Position numbers and translations under genes: made by a program. The notes below the pieces were generated by a model that saw only the letters and a program-made list of their open reading frames with translations, had not been told where the DNA came from and ran no database searches. A stretch of 64,000 bases of DNA, taken from the NCBI GenBank assembly GCA_020137815.1, contig CM035361.1, positions 290,363 to 354,362 on the forward strand, given 5' to 3'. How positions within the stretch are numbered: the first letter of the stretch is position 1; every line of letters begins with the position of its first letter. Shown piece after piece: positions 21,701 through 64,000 of this stretch. Source of the stretch: Hormiphora californensis (taxonomy: Eukaryota; Ctenophora; Tentaculata; Cydippida; Pleurobrachiidae).

Positions 21701-24652
21701 AGTTTGCATCAGACACTTTAATCGTACCGCCAATACTTAACTACTAACTAGTCAATAGAGGAGCTACGAACAAAAGCGTAATATACGGAAAGCCAAATAT
21801 CATCACTCAACACCTAACAAAACAAATAGGGATCACGAATAAAGATTCACCAATCAGATCGCTAGATCTGTTAAAAAATGACGACATACGCCGCCAATCA
21901 GGATGTGCAGCACTTAATTTTATATTTATTGTTGCCCTTCTTTGAACACGATTCCCATTTCTTCTGAATGAAGTTGAGCAAGCGTCGTAATCTACTGTCT
22001 ACTGTATCAATTATAAAGCATTTGAAAAATGCATAGCTCCCCTAAACTCTATTTGCAATTTGCTCAAGGAAGAGCAACATTCGAATTGATTATCATTATA
22101 CCTTGATCAGGTCGTATGGGAGGATCACTAGACATGTGAACTGTACTAGTCGTTCCGCTTTGTTTTGTCAAATGGATGTGATGATACTGTACCTGCATCT
22201 GGCGGCGTTGTTGTTCCTCTGTCTGGTGGCGTTATTGTTCCTCTGTCAGGTGGCGTTATTGTTCCTCTGTATGGTGGCGTTATTGTTCCTCTGTCTGGTG
22301 GCGTTATTGTTCCTCTGTCTGGTGGCGTTATTGTTCCTCTGTCTGGTGGCGTTATTGTTCCTCTGTCTGGCGGCGTTATTGTTCCTCTGTCTGGTGGCGT
22401 TATTGTTCCTCTGTCTGGTGGCGTTATTGTTCCTCTGTCAGGTGGCGTTATTGTTCCTCTGTCTGGCGGCGTTATTGTTCCTCTGTCTGGCGGCGTTATT
22501 GTTCCTCTGTCTGGCGGCGTTATTGTTCCAGTGTATGGTGGCGTTCGCGTTATTGTTCCTCTGTCTGGCGGCGTTATTGTTCCTCTGTCTGGTGGAGTTA
22601 TTGTTCCAGTGTCTGGTGGCGTTATTGTACCTGCATCTGGCGGCGATACTGTTCCTCCAATCGGCGGCGTTATTGTTCCTGGGTGGTTTGTATCCGTTAT
22701 TGGAAAGATTTCGACAGTCATGGAGGATTGGTAGGGTCTATTATCTAATCATATGACATATAGAAAAGCCCACAGGGCAACTAAGGATTATTACTATTGT
22801 GTAACGCAGCAGTAAAAAGCTTTTTATTTAGGTATGCTTTCTAAAACTAGGCCTCTTATAATTATACGCTCATAAAGCAAGGGTTCTAAACTTTACAAGT
22901 GGGAGTTTGAAAAATCAATTCCCAGTATGAACTCATGAACAAATGGCTTACCAAAGGGTGGTGTCCAAGTTGATTGTCCTTCACCTAGAGACGTTTTGGA
23001 GTGAGATATAGGTATTAAGCTGTCAGGCCAATGCTCTGACCACAGTTCTCGCACGCTCCGCTTATTTGAGAGAAACGAGAATGGGTCAGGCCAATGCTCT
23101 GACAGGTATTAAGGGTACCATGCTGCAGCATTGTACGTGAACAAGAATATATTAGTTGCACTATGTATCCATAGTGCCGTGTTTCCCTGCCTTCAACTTC
23201 ATGTGATCTGACCCGAGCAGATGGGCTGTATAATTAGCCTCGTTATGTGATCAGTGAGGTTGAGAATGTTGACACCTGACACATGAGTGTCACAATCTCT
23301 GTTATAATCGGCTGTTTCATGAAACCTGTTAATTGGTTTGATGAAGGAGCAGTTGCTATGATCTCCGTGACAGGATTTCAGTTACGCAGACGAGATACCC
23401 CCAGAAATCCTAGATTTGATCTTTTCAGCACACGTGCTAAAATAAAACGATTATCCGGATGGATGCCTTCGGCATCCACCCAAGTAGAGGAAAATAGCAG
23501 TGAAAATAGCAGGCTTATGTTATGTGTGTCCTACTAATATATGCTCTTATGCGAATACTATTGAGTGATATGATAACACGCGTGAAATTAAAACCTGTTA
23601 AATCTACCATCGTGGTCGGCTCAGAAGTTGTGGGTGGCTTAGGAGTTGTCGGCGGCTCAGAAGACGTGGTCGGCTCGGGAGTCGTGGGTTCAGGAGTCGT
23701 GGGTGGCTCAGGAGTCGTGGTCGGTTCAGGAGTTGTGGTCGGTTCAGGAGTCGTCGGTTCAGGAGTCGTCGGTTCAGGAGTCGTGGGTGGCTCAGGAGTC
23801 GTGGGTTCAGGAGTCGTGGGTTCAGGAGTCGTGGGTTCAGGAGTCGTCGGTTGAGGAGTCGTCGGTTCAGGAGTCGTGGGTGGCTCAGGAGTCGTGGTCG
23901 GTTCAGGAGTCGTGGGTTCAGGAGTCGTGGGTGGCTCGGGAGTTGTCGTCGGCTCCGGAGTTGTCGTCTGTTCAGGAGTCGTGGTCGGCTCAGGAGTCGT
24001 GGTCGGCTCAGGAGTCGTGGTCGGCTCAGGAGTTGTCGTCGGTTCAGGAGTCGTGGTCGGCTCAGGAGTTGTCGTCGGCTCAGGAGTTGTCGTCGGTTCA
24101 GGAGTCGTGGTCGGCTCGGGAGTTGTCGTCGGCTCCGGAGTCGTAGTCGGCTCAGGAGTCGTTACCGCTGGTGTCGTTGTCGGCTCCGGAGTTGTCGTCG
24201 GCTCGGGAGTCGTTACTGCTGGTGTCGTTGTCGGCCCAGGAGTCGTTACCGCTGGTGTCGTTGTCGGCTCGGGAGTCGTGGTCGGCTCGGGAGTTGTTGC
24301 TACTGGTGTCGTTAATGACGACGAAAACTCTACAAATGATGTTGAGAATTCGCCTGACGATGTCATTAAGTTAGAGGTTGTTGTTGGTTCGGGAGTCGTG
24401 GTCGGTTCAGGAGTCGTGGTCGGTTCGGGAGTCGTGGTCGGTTCGGGTGTCGTGGTCGGTTTGGGAGACGAGGTCACTGGCGATGACTCAGAAGTTTCCC
24501 AAGTGTACGTTGTTACACTACTACTGGACATGGTAGCCCACGTTGTTGGATCTTTGGCAGCGGAGACAGTTGCAGGTGATAAGAGCAGGAACACGAAACT
24601 AAGTTTTAAACCTGAGAGTATAGTTTTACGGTTCAGTTGAGGTTCGTTCAGT
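18726..24652 (-). CDS. Thr/Pro-rich mucin-like secreted protein, about 990 residues seen, both ends open
   Basis: Exons, 5' to 3': 24652-23595, 22984-22952, 22678-22193, 21522-20884, 20766-20695, 20434-20326, 20144-20081, 19919-19769, 19658-19532, 19156-19043, 18841-18726. Every junction has GT/AG and matching codon phase. Near the start is a signal-like hydrophobic stretch (LSFVFLLLSPATVSA). Then come about 300 residues of TTTPEP/TPEPTTPEP repeats, two exons of GTITPPDR octapeptides, an APETR repeat, and a Cys-containing non-repetitive C-terminal region (GFIPDSGPALCGAYITLL; ...SVGGCLDAIPESFWTVNC; ESCFFAYEEYTVSVWDF; ...DESLCPSDISSMFFMC). The Thr/Pro tracts suit heavy O-glycosylation, as in mucin-like surface or matrix proteins. 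I do not recognise the C-terminal domain. The initiator exon is unidentified (a 27-base candidate exon with good splice sites lies near 25819-25845), and the last exon ends at a donor, so the 3' end is unresolved. Confidence 0.75.
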
Positions 24653-26160
24653 CTGTGAGGAGGATATCATCTGACTGGATCACCACACGACGCTGGTATT
24701 GTAGAACATCAGAGGCACGGTCCACATACTTGACGATATAGTTTGACACCAAAACAGTTCTCCAGAGATGAGGACAAAGTTCCAAATACAGTAAGGGACA
24801 AATAACCATTAACCAAATAAGGAGGGTTAAATCTCCAGAGATCATGGGAAGGCAAAGTTACAAGGTAGTTCCTTTGTGACCACGAATAACTCACCGAGGA
24901 CGACACATGGACACGTTGTAAAATGTACGTATAAACTTTTCAAAATGAATTATGTATGAAGTTACGACATTAATTTATTACCACAATCATGTGATATACG
25001 TTTTGTATTTGAGACAGTGAATAGTTTCAGTGACACTTTTACGGGGGTGTTACAGGGTGTTAATTTTGGATATTTGCAAACCCAGAAATAAGCAAACAAT
25101 TCTAGCTCATTTAAATTTGATACTTGGACTATTATGTGCCCTCATTCAAGGTTTACGGTGATTTCAGAGCTCTAGCACCCCGGGAACTTCGTCTTTGGCA
25201 TCTCAAGTATACCAGAAGTATTTTCAGAGAGAGAGAATTAGAAAGAAAAAGATAACAGGGGACAGGCACCCTCAGAAGATAGATAACAAAAAATCCTCCC
25301 TATCTACTGCAGCAGTAATCCGTACACTGCAACAGTCAGTTGTAGTTGCTTGGTTTTGTGTTGTATCCCCCCGTCTCAGTTTCCCTCCGCCATCCCTTTA
25401 CCTCTTTACCGTCCAACTTTATGGCCAATAATGTTAATTTTGGGGGGTTTCAGCTTATTTTGGGCCTACCCAGCCAACTTTACTGGCTCCTGTAGCCCGA
25501 ACACCACCTCCAATCATCGTGAAACTTTAGAATGGACCTAGAAATGTCTAAAAGTGTTTGGCAAAGTCTCAGGTACAGAAAAGTATCTTGAAATGTCAAA
25601 AACATACTTTCCGTGGTACTATAGAGCTCTGTCAACAGCAGAAACATTGAATGAGGGCACAACATAGTCCAAGTATGAAATTTCATAAGCCTAAATTGTT
25701 TGCTTTTTTTCTGGGTGAATCACAACGTTTTGTAAAGATCCCAAATTAACACCCTGTATTAATTAATTAATTAATTAATTACTAGTGTTAACTATCTAGT
25801 CAAGAGCAATATAGTACTCACCATAGCCGACTGTGAAAACTAAGAAACCTGAAAAGAAGCAGTGTAATAAAAACATGAACAGTTTCTATTCGAGGGAAGT
25901 AATTACACTAAAAACTGATTATTCGCGTGAACTAATTACTATTAGTAATTAAAAACAGCTATCACAATCGTCAATCATAGGTAACTTTGTTGTAACGTAC
26001 ACAATATTTGGATAAGGCCTCCCATGTGTGTTGCGGGCCTGCAGTAAGATTCCCAAGATTTAATCCACGATTTAATTCAGATCAAAAGTAGTCGGTAGTT
26101 TCGAAATGGGTTTCTCAGCTTGTAGAATCTATATCTCATGGCGACTCCGACCTCTCATTT
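24653..26160. other. Intergenic space between divergent genes
   Basis: No intact long ORF. A 27-base segment near 25819-25845 is flanked on the minus strand by a pyrimidine-AG and a GTGAGT. It could be a 5' exon of the secreted-protein gene, but no frame is compelling. (AATT)n at about 25758-25780. Confidence 0.4.
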
Positions 26161-26182
26161 TAAAAGACAAACACCTGCCCTG

Positions 26183-26277
26183 ATTGGTCAACTTAAATCA
26201 GGTGACTTGTTTCCTATTGGCTAATCCTGGTCCTCCTGGCTTGTGATTGGTCCAGCTGCAGGTCGCCATGACACGTG
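26183..26277. promoter_or_regulatory. Three phased NF-Y (CCAAT) boxes and an E-box before the cyclin start
   Basis: ATTGG (inverted CCAAT) at 26183-26187, 26216-26220 and 26246-26250, spaced 33 and 30 bases, then CACGTG at 26272-26277, about 100 bases before the ATG at 26381. Two or three CCAAT boxes about 31-33 bases apart are the signature of mitotic cell-cycle promoters such as cyclin B2 and CDC25C. The match to the downstream gene's identity is strong; binding is inferred. Confidence 0.7.
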
Positions 26278-26380
26278 GTTGCGCGGCTTAATGGAAGCGT
26301 TACGTCGGTAACAAGCATTAGAGGGGGAGGATCTCGCTGTGGGAATTCGGGAAGTATTCCGTGAGAGTATCCCTTAAAGC

Positions 26381-32908
<6,528 letters not shown>

Positions 32909-34296
32909 CATTGTTAACATTCGTGGTGTTAGCACTGTTAAAATTGTTCAAGTTAACATTGTAGATACAGGGACTGGGATATCAAATAGGAATTAGAATA
33001 CGATATGTGTAGAGTTAGAATTATAGTTTAGTTTTCGACTAGAATTAGATGAATTGATTGTGTATATACATTTTTGTTGCGTGTTTAATTTTTAATTACA
33101 TTTCAAACTTCACTAGAACTTAGAAATGTTTATTTGTGTGTTTTGTGTAACTAACTAGAACTATAGAATTAGAAATATAAGACAAATCATTATGAATTGA
33201 GTAAGCATTTTTTTGCTGTGTGTTTTAAACTTTGTTAGATATAGCTGTGTGTTTTAGCTTTAGAATTAATGTAAGTACAACTGTAAGTAATAAAAACCCA
33301 AATTTACAAACTAATATTTTAAATTTTAAATTGATTTTTAACTAACAACCAATTGTTTATAACAGAAGTTTATTATGTAGGGATAACTTCCTTTTTATCA
33401 TCATATTGAACTTTAGAATTTAAGGCCAAGGCAAAACTAAAATGTCAAAATGATTAGAATTGTTATTTGTTTAGTTATCATAGATTTGATTTGTGTATTT
33501 TGTTTTACATGCGTTAGTGCGTTACATTATTAGACAAAAGAATATATTTGAGATGTGTTATGTATTTGTTACATTGTCTAGACATTTGTCTAACACTAGG
33601 GCCAGGGGTGTTAAATGAGTGTTTGATTTATCTATTAACTTTAGAAACTTATTTAATTAGTGCTAGGCTTTTTATAATACAAATATACTATACACTGTAT
33701 AGTATAGTATTATAGTAGGTATGTATTTGCTAGAATTAGAGAATGGATTTGTATGAATTTATTTGAACCTTGAAAAATGATCAGACATGTGTTTTAAGCT
33801 GTTCTTAATCTAGGTGACTGCCTAAAAGGTCAAAGCTGCTGTAAATTGTGGTGCAACTGAAAACAAAATGAGAAATCGTCAAAAAACCATTCCATTTGAG
33901 CATTTGAAACAGACTACAGCAATTCGTGTAACACAACAAAAAACGCAACCGCGAAAATAATCCGTGGGAAAGAAAGAGACGCATGGGGTGGTGCGCGGCG
34001 ATTTGCAAATGCTGAAATGGGATGGTTTCATTTTAATAACTGGGTAGGGTACCGCGCGCACCAGTTTTTACCACCAATGTGTGACCGAAACGTTTTATCA
34101 TGGGCCAAATGAGGCAAATCATCAAAGTGGAAACTCCGTGTTTCTTTTTCAGAAATAAATGAATTAGATATACAAATATCAACATACTTCGTGTAGAAAA
34201 TACCGTCAGATTAACAAATTAGCTTTCAAAAACAGGGGGATGCGTGAAAAAAAATCTCCAAAATTGTCTCTCCAAAAAAAACAAACAAGTCCAATT
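32909..34296. other. 3' regions of convergent cyclin and UNC-45 genes
   Basis: AT-rich, no long ORF. AATAAA at 33289-33294 is a candidate polyadenylation signal for the cyclin. 'tatactatacactgtatagtatagta' near 33686-33713 is a short palindrome. The UNC-45 stop is at 34297-34299; I did not find a convincing minus-strand poly(A) signal. Confidence 0.55.
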
Positions 34297-63839
<29,543 letters not shown>

Positions 63840-64000
63840 CTAGGGTAGTAGCAGTTAGTTAACTCAGGAACTCAAAATATGTCAAAAAACGTTGAAGGGC
63901 CGGTCGGGGGGGGGGGGGGGGGGGGGGTGCTTGCCAGGGAGCAAGCATTGAACTAATCAATCAACTGTGAGATATACTCAGGCGGCAGGCCCAAACTATT
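63840..64000. other. UNC-45 upstream intron, right edge
   Basis: Intron upstream of the first visible TPR exon, with a 23-base G run at about 63905-63927. The initiator exon is not in the window. Confidence 0.6.

Noticed and set aside
20820-22756. Plus-strand SGGVIVPL repeat ORFs
   Set aside because: Antisense shadows of the same Thr/Pro-rich exons.
23283-23537. 84-aa plus-strand ORF (MKPVNWFDEGAVAM...) present in both copies
   Set aside because: It lies in an intron of the opposite-strand gene; conservation between copies merely reflects the recent duplication, and no domain is recognised.

Overview
This is a eukaryotic, animal window. Genes are split by short AT-rich GT/AG introns, microsatellites are abundant ((GA)n, (TCTG)n, (CTATCT)n, (AATT)n), and several classes of eukaryotic transposon are present. 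A metazoan UNC-45 myosin chaperone, a mitotic cyclin, a Ly6/uPAR-like GPI-type protein and a Thr/Pro-rich secreted protein point to an early-branching animal. A demosponge is my best guess, made from gene style only and not proven.

Layout. 275-7517 is a large DNA transposon: a 23-bp perfect terminal inverted repeat, a TA target-site duplication, inverted internal minisatellites and several ORFs, including an IS1595/ISXO2 (Merlin-type) DDE transposase. 7639-17920 and 20633-29880 are two copies of one ~10-kb segment. The right copy is clean: it holds the 5' part of a minus-strand Thr/Pro-rich secreted-protein gene (gene body 24652 down to 18726) and the 5' part of a divergent mitotic cyclin gene (26381-32908, 11 coding exons). 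The left copy is riddled with small indels after about 11.4 kb and looks like an unpolished or allelic duplicate.

From 34297 to the right edge, one ~30-kb gene dominates: UNC-45 on the minus strand, convergent with the cyclin. I could trace 23 exons with consistent splice phase, from the first TPR to the stop; only the first coding exon(s) lie beyond the window, and one exon carries a single-base frameshift. Its introns house other things: two related plus-strand genes of an unrecognised repeat family (35083-36588, 37351-37868); a 3.4-kb 33-bp minisatellite (38755-42180) interrupted by an ORF1-only LINE derivative, itself interrupted by a 5'-truncated RNase H-bearing LINE; a small secreted-protein gene (48714-49507); a MITE; a Ly6-like gene (53974-54435); and an LTR retrotransposon that encodes Gag and protease but no polymerase (54822-61011). 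An exon edge of UNC-45 is amplified about nine times at 61437-62365.

The cellular genes do not form a pathway. The interest lies in the nested architecture, the unusual transposons and the signs of assembly artefact. All splice sites are read by eye from consensus dinucleotides, phase agreement and family resemblance; no transcript evidence was available.
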